Below are positions 28,387-38,817 of a stretch of 64,000 nt of DNA, piece after piece. The position numbers and the translations under genes are program-made. The stretch is taken from the NCBI GenBank assembly GCA_022790975.1, contig JAAVYF010000047.1, positions 1-64,000 of the forward strand, given 5' to 3'. Each line of letters starts with the position of its first letter. Position 1 is the stretch's first letter. The stretch is from Clostridia bacterium (GTDB lineage: Bacteria; Bacillota; Clostridia; TANB77; CAG-508). The notes under the pieces were generated by a model, which worked only from the letters and a program-made list of their open reading frames with translations, ran no database searches and was not told where the DNA came from.

Positions 28387-30798
28387 ATGAAACATATAGA
28401 TGCATTTTTAAAAAAATTAAAAACAGATAGAAATACATTTGCAACGTACATTCTCTTAATGATTTCCATTTATATAACTATTGATAGATTTTTGGAAATA
28501 TTTTTTGTTGGTGCAGTTGGAATGGCAGTTTCTTATTGGGGACCACTTCAATACACTTTAGCTTTAGCATGCCCTACATTTACCTTACTATTTTCATATT
28601 CATCAAAATTTGTAACAGAAGATACAAAAAAATTATCATTTTTTTATATATTTGTAATTAGCTTTTATATAATTACTGTATCTATGTTAGTACAATGGAT
28701 AAATAAAATTTGCTGGGTATTATTCTTTTCTGTTCCAAATTATTCTTACATAATACAAAATTTTTATGAATTGGTTAAACCAGCACTTTCATCAATGGCA
28801 TGGTATATTCCAATTGTATCTTTCTACCCTGTATTTAAATGGTGTTACATGACAATTAATGATACAAAAGATATTCGTGATTCCATTTTTGATTACGGTG
28901 GTATAGATTTATCAAATAAAAAAGAAGGTTATGGACCTTATACTTGTGAAATGGTACTATGTAAAGATACTGAAACTGGTAAAATTATAAAAACTCCAGA
29001 ACCAAGAAGATTTGAATCATCTTTAATTATTGGTGTATCTGGTTCTGGAAAAACTTCAATGGTATTTGAACCAATGATTGCAAAAGACATAGAAAAGAAG
29101 TTTTTCTTTATACAAAATGCAAAAGAACTAGGATATACAGCATTAAGAACTGGCTTAGCAAATTTAAATAGTCCTTACTCAAATGAATATCTTAATGAAC
29201 ATTTTAATTTAAATATGTTAGTTCCAAATCAATCTAAAGAAAAAATTTATAAAGCATTTTTATCAAAAATAATTTTAAGTAATAACAAAGATGAATATAC
29301 TTATAAAAATTTAGGATTAACTTATATGGCTCCAGATTATGAATCCATATCTCATATGAAAGATGTTGCTGACAATTTCGGAATTCCATATACAATTATA
29401 GATCCAAATGATAGTAATTCAGCAGGATTAAACCCATTTGTTTATAAAGACCCAATTAAGGCTTCTCTTGCAGTATCTGCTATTTTACACAGACTTTATA
29501 TAGCAGATTTACCAAATGCTGATAATATTAAAAATTCTGTAAATTCACTTGCAATAAGTTTAGAAAATCAAGCTGTAGAAAATTTAGTTATTTTATTAAA
29601 AGTTGTTTATCCAAAAGTTAATAATGGCGTATTACCTACCCTTGAAGACTTATATAACTTAATGAATGATTTTTCATTAATAGAAAAATCGGCTAAAATT
29701 CTTGAAGAAGATGAAGAACTTGCAGAACAATATCAAATGCAATTAAATTATCTAAAGAAAAACTTTTATTCAGATGCAGAAAACGCTAAAAAGATGAATG
29801 ATATAGTTGCTAATCCATCAGCTCAAATAGAAAAACTTTTAAGATATCCTGGTGTTAAAGCAATTTTATGTAATAGATTCAATAATAAAAATTATGATGA
29901 AGTTTTAAACAATGGAGAAGTAGTTTTTGTATGTACAAGACGTGGAGATTTAGGAAAAACAACACAAAAAGCATTTGGATTATTCTTCTTATTACTAATG
30001 CAACAATCAGTTTTATCTAGACCAGGAACAGAAAAAACAAGAGTACCTCACTTTTTATATATTGATGAGTTTACTCCATTTATAGACACATCTACAATGG
30101 ATTTATTTACTTTATATAGAAAATATAGAGTTGGATGTATTGTTTCTGCACAAAACTTATCTCAAATTGGTACTGAAAAAAGCGAATCTCGTCAAACAAT
30201 TTTGGCAAATAGTACAACAAAAATTGTATTTGGTAATAATACACCAGAAGATAATAATTGGTGGAATTTGGAATTTGGTGATAAACGTGAATGGACTAAA
30301 AAACATACATATCAAACTGATGTTAATAAAACAGATGGCGTTCCAACTTATGATTCTCAATATAGAGATATTGCTTGGATTTGGAAGAAAAACTTTGAAG
30401 CTGGAAAGATTCAATCCTTAAAATTCAAACAAATTATTTATAAAACTAAAGATTTAAAAGGAAAAAATCTTATTGGAAAATCAAAAGTAGACTTTTTAGA
30501 GTCTAGATTTAAAGAACCTCAAAAAATTAAAACTTACAATTTTAATAAGTTTGTTCAAGGTATTTCTAATAATCAAGATGATGAAAAAGAAAAGAAATTC
30601 GATTTAAAAAATATTGATTTCTCTTCCCAATCTTCAGAAATAGATGGTCCTATTGTTAGAAACCCAAACCGTACATTTGAATATAATAAAACAGGAGCAA
30701 ATTATATAAATCCTATAAAAACATCAGATAAATCTTTAAATAAAGCTATTGATGACTATAATAATAGTAAAAACAATAACAACAATAAAGATTCATAA
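28387..30798 (+). CDS. TraG/VirD4-family type IV coupling ATPase
   Basis: The 803-residue protein has about four membrane segments in the first 165 residues. Walker A is GVSGSGKT at residues 216-223, and Walker B is LYIDEF near 557-562 (D560, E561). The segment SAQNLSQIG and the VFVCTRRGDLG region also fit TraG/VirD4 coupling proteins that feed DNA or protein substrates to a secretion channel. The last 100 residues are disordered and Asn-rich. GGAGG precedes the ATG. It is one of two plus-strand genes and is transcribed toward a replication-relaxation-type gene. No relaxase or VirB4 is visible in the window. Confidence 0.82.
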   Translation: MKHIDAFLKKLKTDRNTFATYILLMISIYITIDRFLEIFFVGAVGMAVSYWGPLQYTLALACPTFTLLFSYSSKFVTEDTKKLSFFYIFVISFYIITVSMLVQWINKICWVLFFSVPNYSYIIQNFYELVKPALSSMAWYIPIVSFYPVFKWCYMTINDTKDIRDSIFDYGGIDLSNKKEGYGPYTCEMVLCKDTETGKIIKTPEPRRFESSLIIGVSGSGKTSMVFEPMIAKDIEKKFFFIQNAKELGYTALRTGLANLNSPYSNEYLNEHFNLNMLVPNQSKEKIYKAFLSKIILSNNKDEYTYKNLGLTYMAPDYESISHMKDVADNFGIPYTIIDPNDSNSAGLNPFVYKDPIKASLAVSAILHRLYIADLPNADNIKNSVNSLAISLENQAVENLVILLKVVYPKVNNGVLPTLEDLYNLMNDFSLIEKSAKILEEDEELAEQYQMQLNYLKKNFYSDAENAKKMNDIVANPSAQIEKLLRYPGVKAILCNRFNNKNYDEVLNNGEVVFVCTRRGDLGKTTQKAFGLFFLLLMQQSVLSRPGTEKTRVPHFLYIDEFTPFIDTSTMDLFTLYRKYRVGCIVSAQNLSQIGTEKSESRQTILANSTTKIVFGNNTPEDNNWWNLEFGDKREWTKKHTYQTDVNKTDGVPTYDSQYRDIAWIWKKNFEAGKIQSLKFKQIIYKTKDLKGKNLIGKSKVDFLESRFKEPQKIKTYNFNKFVQGISNNQDDEKEKKFDLKNIDFSSQSSEIDGPIVRNPNRTFEYNKTGANYINPIKTSDKSLNKAIDDYNNSKNNNNNKDS

Positions 30799-30822
30799 AT
30801 AGATAATTTACTTAAAAACATA

Positions 30823-30853
30823 AAAAAACATCTCTACTACAGGGATGTTTTTT
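30823..30853 (+). terminator. Terminator of the traG-like gene
   Basis: AAAAAACATC pairs with GATGTTTTTT around an 11-base loop and runs into a T-run, 25 bp after the stop codon. Confidence 0.75.
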
Positions 30854-30933
30854 TCTTTAATAAAATCAGTTAAAATAAATAATATATTTATATACAATAT
30901 TATAATAAAAAAAGAATTAAAAGCAAACAAAAA

Positions 30934-30967
30934 GGAATGTTTCCTATTTCTATATAGAAAACATTCC
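30934..30967 (-). terminator. Terminator of the 31085-32020 gene
   Basis: GGAATGTTT and AAACATTCC form a 9-bp stem with a 15-base loop; on the minus strand TTTTTGTTTG follows. It lies about 115 bp after the stop codon. Confidence 0.6.
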
Positions 30968-31084
30968 GTGTTAGCATTTTAATTTAAAAAGTAATATTTT
31001 GAATCTAGTACACATCTTTATTTATCACTTGATGTATACTTCTTTTTATACTACTTTAATTTAATATCTTTTATAGTATATTTT

Positions 31085-32020
31085 TTATTTCAAAAATTTA
31101 ATTTCTACGTTTTTAGCTTTATATTTTCCTGTTCCTTCATCAACAACAAATTCAACTAAAGATTTTTCTAAACTTGTATCTGTTTGTTTTAAGTCTGTTG
31201 TAAAATAAAATTTAATTTTATCAATACTAATTTTATTTACTATAATTTCTTTAAATACTTCTACCATATGTTTATCATCTTCACAAACAAATATTATTTG
31301 TGGTGGAATTTGATAACCAGAATCTCCTGCTTGAAAATGCTCATAAAAGTCTTTATAAAGTTTTAATCTTTCTGTTAATTTTACTTCCCAATCCTTTTCT
31401 CTACGTACACATTCAAAAACTAAACCAATTTGTTTATTTGCTTTTCCTAGTATAACTTCTCCATGTGGTTTAAAAGATTTTCCAAGAGTTTTTGCTGTAA
31501 TTTGTGGCTTAACTTTATAACTTTGAAAATTACTAGATTTTCTATAATATGCTATAATAATTTGATTACCAGCTAATCTCTTTTTTATCATTCCAACAGG
31601 TTTTGTATTATCTGTTGGTTGCCAATGGCATTCTACTTCTTTTGATGTAAGTAAATATTTTCCCATTTTTTCTAAACAATATATTCTATAAATTCCTTTA
31701 CCCTCTTCTGATGTAAAGAAATATCTTGTTAATATCTTTGATTTTACCAATTGTTCTAACTTATTATTAAGTTTATCTTGTGATTTAACATCTACTCCTT
31801 TTTGTACTAATATCTGATAAATTTGTCTTGATGTCATAAATTCAAATTCATTAATTAAATCTAAAATCTCAAAGTGAATATCAGTTATATGTCCTAAATT
31901 AATTTTGTGGATAATTTGGTTTATTGAAACATATCCATCTTTTCCATCAAAAGTTTTTATTTCTCCTTCTCTAATTGCAAAAGGAGAAACGGTAGTTTTA
32001 ATATTTTCGTCATCTACCAT
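31085..32020 (-). CDS. Replication-relaxation-type winged-helix protein
   Basis: The 311-residue protein has a winged-helix region (about 45-120: ILDLINEFEFMTSRQIYQIL, KLEQLVKSKILTRYFF). A C-terminal part (about 150-300) resembles the nuclease-like domain of the replication-relaxation family found on conjugative elements. It converges with the TraG-like gene, a common pairing on mobile elements. Without a search I hold the family call loosely. Confidence 0.6.
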   Translation of the reverse strand: MVDDENIKTTVSPFAIREGEIKTFDGKDGYVSINQIIHKINLGHITDIHFEILDLINEFEFMTSRQIYQILVQKGVDVKSQDKLNNKLEQLVKSKILTRYFFTSEEGKGIYRIYCLEKMGKYLLTSKEVECHWQPTDNTKPVGMIKKRLAGNQIIIAYYRKSSNFQSYKVKPQITAKTLGKSFKPHGEVILGKANKQIGLVFECVRREKDWEVKLTERLKLYKDFYEHFQAGDSGYQIPPQIIFVCEDDKHMVEVFKEIIVNKISIDKIKFYFTTDLKQTDTSLEKSLVEFVVDEGTGKYKAKNVEIKFLK

Positions 32021-32081
32021 CTTCTCAAAATACCTCCCCTTATTTTATGTATATATTAATATTAAAATTAATATCTTAGCT

Positions 32082-32887
32082 TTAAACAATAATAAGTTTT
32101 ATTTTTTTCTTATCTGGAATTATTTTCTTTATATAAACATCTACTGTTTGACCATAATAAAAGCCATCTTTATATTCAGCCATTCCAACAAGATTAGGTT
32201 TTAATTCTACAAATAATCCATTTTTAAATTTATCTGCTTCTTTAACAATTCCTTTTACAATTGATTTTTCCTGTAAGCTTTCCACATTTTCATCCCATGT
32301 TCCGGAAAAGTTCTTTATATGATAAAATTATACGATTATTTTCTCTGTCAATTGATTTTACCATAACATTAATTTTTTGTCCACTATAAAAACGTTCCTC
32401 TGGTGATTTTATTCTAGAAACAGATATATCTTCAATATGAATTAGCCCGAGTAACTCCCGCTCCAATTTCAACAAAAACTCCATATTTTCTAATATTTTT
32501 TACAATTCCTTTTATTACACTACCAACTTGTAAATTATCTTTCATCCATTCTAAAGCTTCTTTATGAGCATTCTTTCTAGAAAGAATAACTTGATTATCA
32601 GAATAAATTTCTTTAATTTTAAATTGTACATATGAATTTAATTTATTTTTACAAATACTTGGTCTTGTATATCCATACTCATCAGAATCAATAAAATCCA
32701 TTTCATTTCGTGGAATAATTCCAACAATATCATTTCCAAGTTTTACATGGAGATTATAATTTGAATCGCATTCATAAACAAATCCTTGCATTACATCTCC
32801 ATTATTAAATGCTTCCTTTATAGAATCTATTTTATAATTAGCTTTATTTTCTACCCATCCTTCAGGAATAAAATTTAAATATTCCAT
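32082..32887 (-). CDS. S1-domain RNA-binding protein, read through two CGGN sites
   Basis: Three S1-type domains, as in short ribosomal S1-like proteins. Frame 1 from 32887 ends VFVEIGAGVTRANSY. Skipping C at CGG 32449-32447 gives GAGVTGLIHIEDISVSR, the S1 GxxGLxHxS-type block. The second break is TTC-CGG-AAC (32304-32302): skipping C gives YKELFGTWDENVESLQEKSIVKG, the classical ...L..PW.. region and the next domain's start. Rejoined length is 806 bp, 3n+2, 267 residues. It is probably co-transcribed with the rluB gene upstream. Confidence 0.8.
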
Positions 32888-32933
32888 ATCTTCTCCTTCG
32901 TAATTCTAGAAATTAATTTTAATCTCTTTTTTC

Positions 32934-33657
32934 TTATTTTAGTAAATCTTCTATTTCATTTGGCTTTAAATATCTCCATTTTCCAATTTCTATATCTTTG
33001 ACACCAATATTTCCAATTTTGGCTCTATGAAGAGCTATAACTTTTTTTCCAACTGCTTCACACATTTTTCTAACTTGTCTATTTTTTCCTTCATGAATTG
33101 TAATCATAATTCTAGATTGGTTTTTATCTTCATCTATTTTTAAAATTTTCACTTTTGCTGGTCTTGTTTTATATTCATCATCTATAATAACGCCATCTTT
33201 TAATTTTTGAATCTCTCCATCCGTAATCTTTCCTATTAATGTAACTGTATAGGTTTTCTCAATTTCATGTTTTGGATGTGTAACTTGATATACAAAATCA
33301 CCATCATCAGTTAGTATTAATGCTCCGTGATGTATACATATCTAATCTTCCAACAGGAACTATTCTTCTTCCCTCTATTTTTACTAAATCCAAAACAGTA
33401 TCTCTATCAAATTGGTCTGTTACAGTACTTACATAACCTATTGGTTTATTTAATAAAACATAAATATAATTTTTATGAAGCTTTTGAACAAGCTTTCCAC
33501 AATATTTAACTTCATCTTTTTCATCATCAATTTTAGTTCCAAGCTCAGTAATTATTTTATTGTTAACACTTACTCTCCCTTGCAAAATCAATTCCTCTGA
33601 TTTTCTCCTAGAAGCAATACCACAATCTGATAAATATTTTTGTAATCTTATTTCCAT
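32934..33657 (-). CDS. rluB: RluB/RsuA-family rRNA pseudouridine synthase, read through one CGGN site
   Basis: It modifies uridine to pseudouridine in 23S rRNA. An N-terminal S4 domain (IRLQKYLSDCGIASRRKSEELI) is followed by the catalytic GRLDMYTS. The frame then breaks at TCA-CGG-AGC (CGG 33327-33325). Skipping C gives MYTSGALILTDDGDFVYQVTHP, the conserved T-S-G-L-L-L-T-D-G block next to the catalytic Asp. The rest, with GKNRQVRKMCEAVG, is the family C-terminus. Rejoined length is 724 bp, 3n+1, 240 residues. Confidence 0.9.
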
Positions 33658-33680
33658 AATTTCCCCACTATAATAAAATA

Positions 33681-34592
33681 TTAAGAATTTTCCTCTTCAT
33701 CAAGTCTATCAATTACGTTTTTAAAATATTCTGGAATATCAGCCTTTAGTTCCATTTTCTTTCCATTTCTTGGATGTATAAATTCTAGTTTATAACTATG
33801 TAGCATTTGACCACTTACATTAAATGGATTTTTTCCATTTGAATATGTACTATCTCCAACTAAAGGAAATCCTATTTGAGCCATATGAACTCTAATTTGA
33901 TGTGTCCTACCAGTTTCAATATTTACTTCTATATAAGTATATTCTTTATATTTTTTCAAAACTTTAAAATGAGTTATTGCTTCTTTTCCATTTTTATTTA
34001 CAGCCATTTTAGTTCTATCTGAAAGAGAACGTGAAATTGGCATATTTATAGTTCCACTATTTTCTTTAATTCTTCCACGAACTAATGCTCTATAAATTTT
34101 CTTTACTTCATGATTTTTTATTTGTTCACTAATATTAATATGGGCTATATCGTTTTTAGCAATTATTAAAAGCCCTGATGTATCTTTATCGATTCTATGT
34201 ACAATACCTGGTCTTATTTCTCCACCAATTCCAGATAAAGAATCTTTACAATATGACATTATAGCATTTACTAATGTTCCATTTGGATTTCCATTTCCAG
34301 GATGAACAACTAATCCTTTAGCTTTATTTACAACAACAATATCATCATCTTCATAAACTATATCTAATGGAATATTTTCAGCTTCTAAAGTAGCTTCTTT
34401 TATTTCTTCTGGAGTTATTACAATTTCATCTCCAATATTTACTTTATAAGAATCTTTTGGAATATCTCCATTTACCAAAATTTTTCCATTATCAATCATT
34501 CTTTGAATAGCTACTCTAGAAAATTCTAATTTACTTGCTAAATATTTATCAATTCTAATTCCATTATCATTAGAATCTACTATTAAATTCAT
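33681..34592 (-). CDS. rluD: RluD-family pseudouridine synthase
   Basis: The 303-residue protein has an N-terminal S4 domain (RIDKYLASKLEFSRVAIQRMI), the catalytic HRIDKDTSGLL (about 131-141), GRTHQIRVHMAQIGFPLVGD, and a normal C-terminus. It modifies 23S rRNA uridines. It has no in-frame CGG and reads through normally. It sits between the wecG-type and rluB genes on the same strand. Confidence 0.95.
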   Translation of the reverse strand: MNLIVDSNDNGIRIDKYLASKLEFSRVAIQRMIDNGKILVNGDIPKDSYKVNIGDEIVITPEEIKEATLEAENIPLDIVYEDDDIVVVNKAKGLVVHPGNGNPNGTLVNAIMSYCKDSLSGIGGEIRPGIVHRIDKDTSGLLIIAKNDIAHINISEQIKNHEVKKIYRALVRGRIKENSGTINMPISRSLSDRTKMAVNKNGKEAITHFKVLKKYKEYTYIEVNIETGRTHQIRVHMAQIGFPLVGDSTYSNGKNPFNVSGQMLHSYKLEFIHPRNGKKMELKADIPEYFKNVIDRLDEEENS

Positions 34593-34641
34593 TTATCCAT
34601 CTCCATTCAAAACTACTTCATAAAATATTACTATATATAAT

Positions 34642-35405
34642 TTATATATCCCATCTTCCTTTTGTTTTATCTTTCTTTAATATAATTTTTATTAAATATT
34701 TTGGAAGTACCATCATTCTAACAATTCTTTTTGGCTCTTTAACTAATCTCCATAACCACTCTAATCCAATTTTTTGAAATATTACAGGTGCTCTTTTTAT
34801 TTTCCCAGCTTCATAATCGAAAGTTCCACCGCTGACCAGCTCCGAATATCAACTTTTAATTCATTTTTATGTTTATAAATCCATTTTTCTTGAATTGGAG
34901 CTCCCATAGCAACAAATAATACATTTGGCTTTAAATCATTTATTTGTTTTATTACTTCTTCTTCAGAATCTTCTTCAAAAAATCCTTCATGACATCCTAT
35001 AATCTTACAATTTGGATAATCTTTTAAAACATTATCTCTTGCTTTTTGAGCAATACCTTTTTCTCCACCTAAAAAGTAAAATGTCCATCCTTCTTTTGTT
35101 CCTACCTCTATTACTTTTCTAAAATAAGCTTGTCCTGGAATTCTTGCTTTAAATGGCTTTTTTTGGAGCTTTCCACCAATCATTACACCTACACTATCTG
35201 GCGTTGCAAAATCAGCTTTATTTAATATCTCAAAAAATTCTTTGTCTTTCCATGCAGTCATTATAAATTCTGTATTGGGTGCTACAACCATTTTACAAGT
35301 TTTATTACTTGATTCTATAAGATCTTTTGTAAAGTCACCAGCCTCTTCTATTGTTATATTATCTATATTAACTCCAAGTATTTTTATGGTATCTCGTTTT
35401 AACAA
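34642..35405 (-). CDS. WecG/TagA-family glycosyltransferase, read through two CGGN sites
   Basis: This family transfers N-acetylmannosaminyl-type sugars in teichoic acid or polysaccharide synthesis. The first frame covers most of the protein (VVAPNTEFIM, FATPDSVGVM, FYFLGGEKG, NVLFVAMGAPIQEKWI). It derails at ATT-CGG-AGC (34844-34842). Skipping C gives VDIGAGQ; a second CGG (34831-34829) follows, and skipping its C gives QGGTFDYEAGKIKRAP. The C-terminus then runs to TAA at 34642 with IGLEWLWRLVKEPKR, the family signature. Total 764 bp, 3n+2, 253 residues. Confidence 0.85.
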
Positions 35406-35423
35406 TTCTTTACTCCCTAGCTT

Positions 35424-35900
35424 TTATTTTTTCATTGCTGCTTTTATTTCAATAGTAGAAAAAAACACAAAATTTATTACAAATAATATCCATCCAATAA
35501 CTATACAACAATCTGCAATATTAAATACTGGAAAGTCACCAACTTTTATAAAGTCAAATACTGCACCTTTAAATATTCTATCTAATAAATTTGAAATTCC
35601 ACCAGCTAATATTAAATCTAAAAAAACTAATATTTTTATATTTAAATTTGCTTTTTGATTTATAATATAATTAACTATAAATATTAATATAGCTACACTT
35701 AAAATTATATTTACAAAATTTTGCTTATTTATACCAAAAGCTATTCCTTCATTTTCTACTTTTGTTATAACTAAAATATCTGAAATTAAATTAATATCTT
35801 TTGTTAAAAATATATCTAAACAAATTTTACTTACTTGGTCTATTAAAATTAATATAATTATTATAATTAACGAAATTTTAATTATTTTTTTCGATTCCAT
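35424..35900 (-). CDS. lspA: Lipoprotein signal peptidase
   Basis: LspA removes signal peptides from prolipoproteins in the membrane. The 158-residue protein has four hydrophobic segments and both catalytic aspartates in SNLLDR (about 107) and FNIADCCIV (about 132). It is 3 bp downstream of the large membrane protein gene and 18 bp upstream of the wecG-type gene. Confidence 0.93.
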   Translation of the reverse strand: MESKKIIKISLIIIIILILIDQVSKICLDIFLTKDINLISDILVITKVENEGIAFGINKQNFVNIILSVAILIFIVNYIINQKANLNIKILVFLDLILAGGISNLLDRIFKGAVFDFIKVGDFPVFNIADCCIVIGWILFVINFVFFSTIEIKAAMKK

Positions 35901-35903
35901 AAA

Positions 35904-37610
35904 CTACTCCGCATTTAATCTTTGATATATGACAAATGAGTTATCATTATATAATAAATTATAATTTAAATCTGAACCAATTTTCACATTAACATCATCT
36001 CCAGCATATAACATAACATATCTTACATTATATTTTTTAAAGATGTCTTCATAATTAGAATTTAATCCTGGTATACTTAATGCATCTGTGAATATATCTT
36101 CTCCACTATTAAATTCTGGTGTATATAAATCACATCTAGAATCTATAAACACAGGAATTCCATTTAATAATAAATAACTTCCATAATTATACTCATTATA
36201 AAGATGAAGTTCTTCTTTGGAAATATTATTTTCTTCCATATAATTTAATAACCAACTTGTAGCTTCTACTGGATATGAAGAAGGTTCTACATATTTATCA
36301 TTTTCTTTTTCTTTATATAAATCTTTAGCAATCATAGTAACTACAACTACAGTAATTGACATTCCAAAAATACTTGTTAACAATCTTTTTATAACTTTGC
36401 AAAAATTATTATCATACTTTTCAAAAAAACTACTAATTAATTTTGCAAGAATTGGCATACACATAATAACAACTAATGATACTTGTCTTCTTGCTTTAAA
36501 AGCTAATATTAAAGTTCCTGCAAACATTAATAAATCGCTTAAACGAACTTTTATATCAAATAAAATTAATATTATAAACATTATTCCAAGCATAACAGCA
36601 AATTCTATATTGTCTGCTAAAGTAAGTGGTAAATGTTCATTTATTGAATTTGTAGTATTACCATTATAAATTTTAAAAGTATAAGTAAAAGCTCCTGTTC
36701 CCATAGGATTTATAAAACCTATAAATATTGCTATTATTAAAAATATAACTAAAGTTGTCATTGCTTTATTTTTTTCAATAATAACTTTATATGGATTTTT
36801 TCTTCTCTTTTCTCTTTTTATTTTTCTAGATTCTACATTCTTTTTGCTTTTTTCTATAAAACTATTATATCTTTCTTTTCTTTCCTCTGAATTTGTAAAC
36901 CTTTTTAAAATATAAAATATTCCTCTAAAAAGTTTTTCATCTAAATCTAATTCACTAATTACAATAAAAATAAATTCTGCAACATATGGAGCAGCAAATA
37001 CAAAAAACATTGGAAATACTGCACAGTGTAATTGAACTATTAAAAATGCTATAAATAAAAGAATAAATCCATATCTTTTCTTATTAGTTTCTAACAATTT
37101 TTCTATAAAGAAAATTTCTAATACAAATAATATAAATGTAACAAGCTGAGCTCTTGCAGCAATATATGATTTCATTAAATAAAGTGCAAATAATGTAACA
37201 ATACCTGAAACAACTCTATTATTTTTAGAAATCTTTAAACTAGTTTTATATAAACACATACCCAAAATGGCTGTTAAAATAATCGTAACAATATATATTC
37301 CTGTTCCCCAATAACTACCACTTACTAAATATACAATATATAGTCCAATATCATATAACCAATGTGGCCATGTATATGATAAATCATGCCATGAAAATGG
37401 ATCTTGTGAAATCCCTGAAATTCCGTTTTTTACAAGATACTCTCCACACTTTATATTATAAAATGTATCATTTTGTAAAGCTTTTGGAGTAATTGCAATT
37501 GCTATTACTATAATGCAAATAATTGCAATAACATCAAATATAATATTATCTATTTTTTCTGCTCTTGGTTGCTTTTCTTTTTTTACCTTTTTACTTAATG
37601 CCTCTTCCAT
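35904..37610 (-). CDS. Large multi-spanning membrane protein of unknown function
   Basis: The 568-residue protein has around ten hydrophobic segments, a basic cytoplasmic loop (about 245-285, rich in RKIKREKRRK), and a C-terminal extracytoplasmic domain (about 455-568). The layout (WPHWLYDIGLYIVY near the N-terminus) recalls GT-C-type glycosyltransferases, but no catalytic motif is certain. It is the first gene of a run with lspA, the wecG-type gene, rluD and rluB. Confidence 0.6.
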   Translation of the reverse strand: MEEALSKKVKKEKQPRAEKIDNIIFDVIAIICIIVIAIAITPKALQNDTFYNIKCGEYLVKNGISGISQDPFSWHDLSYTWPHWLYDIGLYIVYLVSGSYWGTGIYIVTIILTAILGMCLYKTSLKISKNNRVVSGIVTLFALYLMKSYIAARAQLVTFILFVLEIFFIEKLLETNKKRYGFILLFIAFLIVQLHCAVFPMFFVFAAPYVAEFIFIVISELDLDEKLFRGIFYILKRFTNSEERKERYNSFIEKSKKNVESRKIKREKRRKNPYKVIIEKNKAMTTLVIFLIIAIFIGFINPMGTGAFTYTFKIYNGNTTNSINEHLPLTLADNIEFAVMLGIMFIILILFDIKVRLSDLLMFAGTLILAFKARRQVSLVVIMCMPILAKLISSFFEKYDNNFCKVIKRLLTSIFGMSITVVVVTMIAKDLYKEKENDKYVEPSSYPVEATSWLLNYMEENNISKEELHLYNEYNYGSYLLLNGIPVFIDSRCDLYTPEFNSGEDIFTDALSIPGLNSNYEDIFKKYNVRYVMLYAGDDVNVKIGSDLNYNLLYNDNSFVIYQRLNAE

Positions 37611-37824
37611 TTAAACAATCCTATCTTTAAATTAATTTTCCTTACGGACACTTAAATTTTAAGTATATTATATACTTTATTACATAAATTGTAAAGATTT
37701 TTTGCATTTAAGTTTCATGATTTTTGTAAAATAATAAAAATTACACTTACTTTACAAACTTACATTTGTTTTTTGAATTACATAATTTTTGCAAACTTAT
37801 ATAATTTTTATTATTAACATACAA

Positions 37825-37861
37825 AAAAGTAAGTTTATTTAAATTAAACAAACTTACTTTT
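37825..37861 (-). terminator. Terminator of the SSB-like gene
   Basis: AAAAGTAAGTTT pairs with AAACTTACTTTT around a 13-base loop, about 50 bp after the stop of the gene at 37912. T-runs flank it. Confidence 0.75.
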
Positions 37862-37911
37862 ATATTATAATCTCTTTTATAAAAACATATAATAAAAAAT
37901 TTAAATTTTTA

Positions 37912-38589
37912 CTATACAGTTTCTTCTTGATTTTGATTTTCATTATTTTCTTCTTTTTCTGCAATTTCCATGCTTGCAATAGAAACTTCATATGCAACTC
38001 TTGTTTCTACAGTTCCATCATCATGTTTCTTTTCATATGTTCTTGATTGAACTCTACCTACTATTTTTACTTCTGTTCCAACTTCTATATTTTGACAGAA
38101 TCTAGCATTTCTTCCCCATGCAATACAAGGTATATAATCAGACTTATTATAAGCTCTATTTACAGCAAGTAAAATATCTGCTATTTCTCTTCCAAATGGT
38201 GTTTGTCTATAAATAGGTTTTTTACATACATATCCAACTAATGTTACTTCGTTTGTTAGAACATCTTTTCCTATTTCAACATCTACTGGAGTTTCTTTTA
38301 TCTCCTTTGCAAAAACTGTTAGTATTAATCTATTTTTTTCATTTTCATAATTATTATAGCTTCTAAATTGACCTTCTACTTCTACATTTTTCCCTATTGT
38401 TAGATCAACATCTGTTAATAATCTTTCTGATACTGTAATTGGAATGATATCAGTGTTTGAACTTAAACGAACTACTTCTAGATTAAAACTATAAAATTTT
38501 TCTCCATAAATCTCATGGCTATACTTTTGTTCACTTACAATTTTTCCAACCAATATTAAATGGTTATTTTCCGAATAATTTGTATTCAA
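37912..38589 (-). CDS. Single-stranded DNA-binding protein with two OB folds
   Basis: The 225-residue protein carries two SSB/OB-fold domains: about 8-100 (HLILVGKIVSEQKYSHEIYGEKFYSFNLEV) and about 112-210 (NEVTLVGYVCKKPIYRQTPFGREIADILLAV, with DYIPCIAWGRNARF). It has an acidic Glu/Gln/Asn tail. Duplicated SSB-like proteins of this size occur in Clostridia. It is unlikely to be the main replicative SSB, which normally has one fold and ends in DDDIPF. Confidence 0.82.
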   Translation of the reverse strand: MNTNYSENNHLILVGKIVSEQKYSHEIYGEKFYSFNLEVVRLSSNTDIIPITVSERLLTDVDLTIGKNVEVEGQFRSYNNYENEKNRLILTVFAKEIKETPVDVEIGKDVLTNEVTLVGYVCKKPIYRQTPFGREIADILLAVNRAYNKSDYIPCIAWGRNARFCQNIEVGTEVKIVGRVQSRTYEKKHDDGTVETRVAYEVSIASMEIAEKEENNENQNQEETV

Positions 38590-38817
38590 TTTTTATTCCT
38601 CCTTAAATTTATCCACTGTATCTTAATATATAATGCTTATCCTCGTTCATTTTCTGCATGAAACAAGTTTATTATAACACCTTTTTCATAATTTGTCTAC
38701 ATAAAATTGAATATTTTTCATTTTTTTTACAAAAAAACTCTTTTTTACCATTTAATTTCTCTTTAAACTGTATCTTTTCTAGCTATATTGGTTTCATAAT
38801 TTATTCGTAAACCTGTT

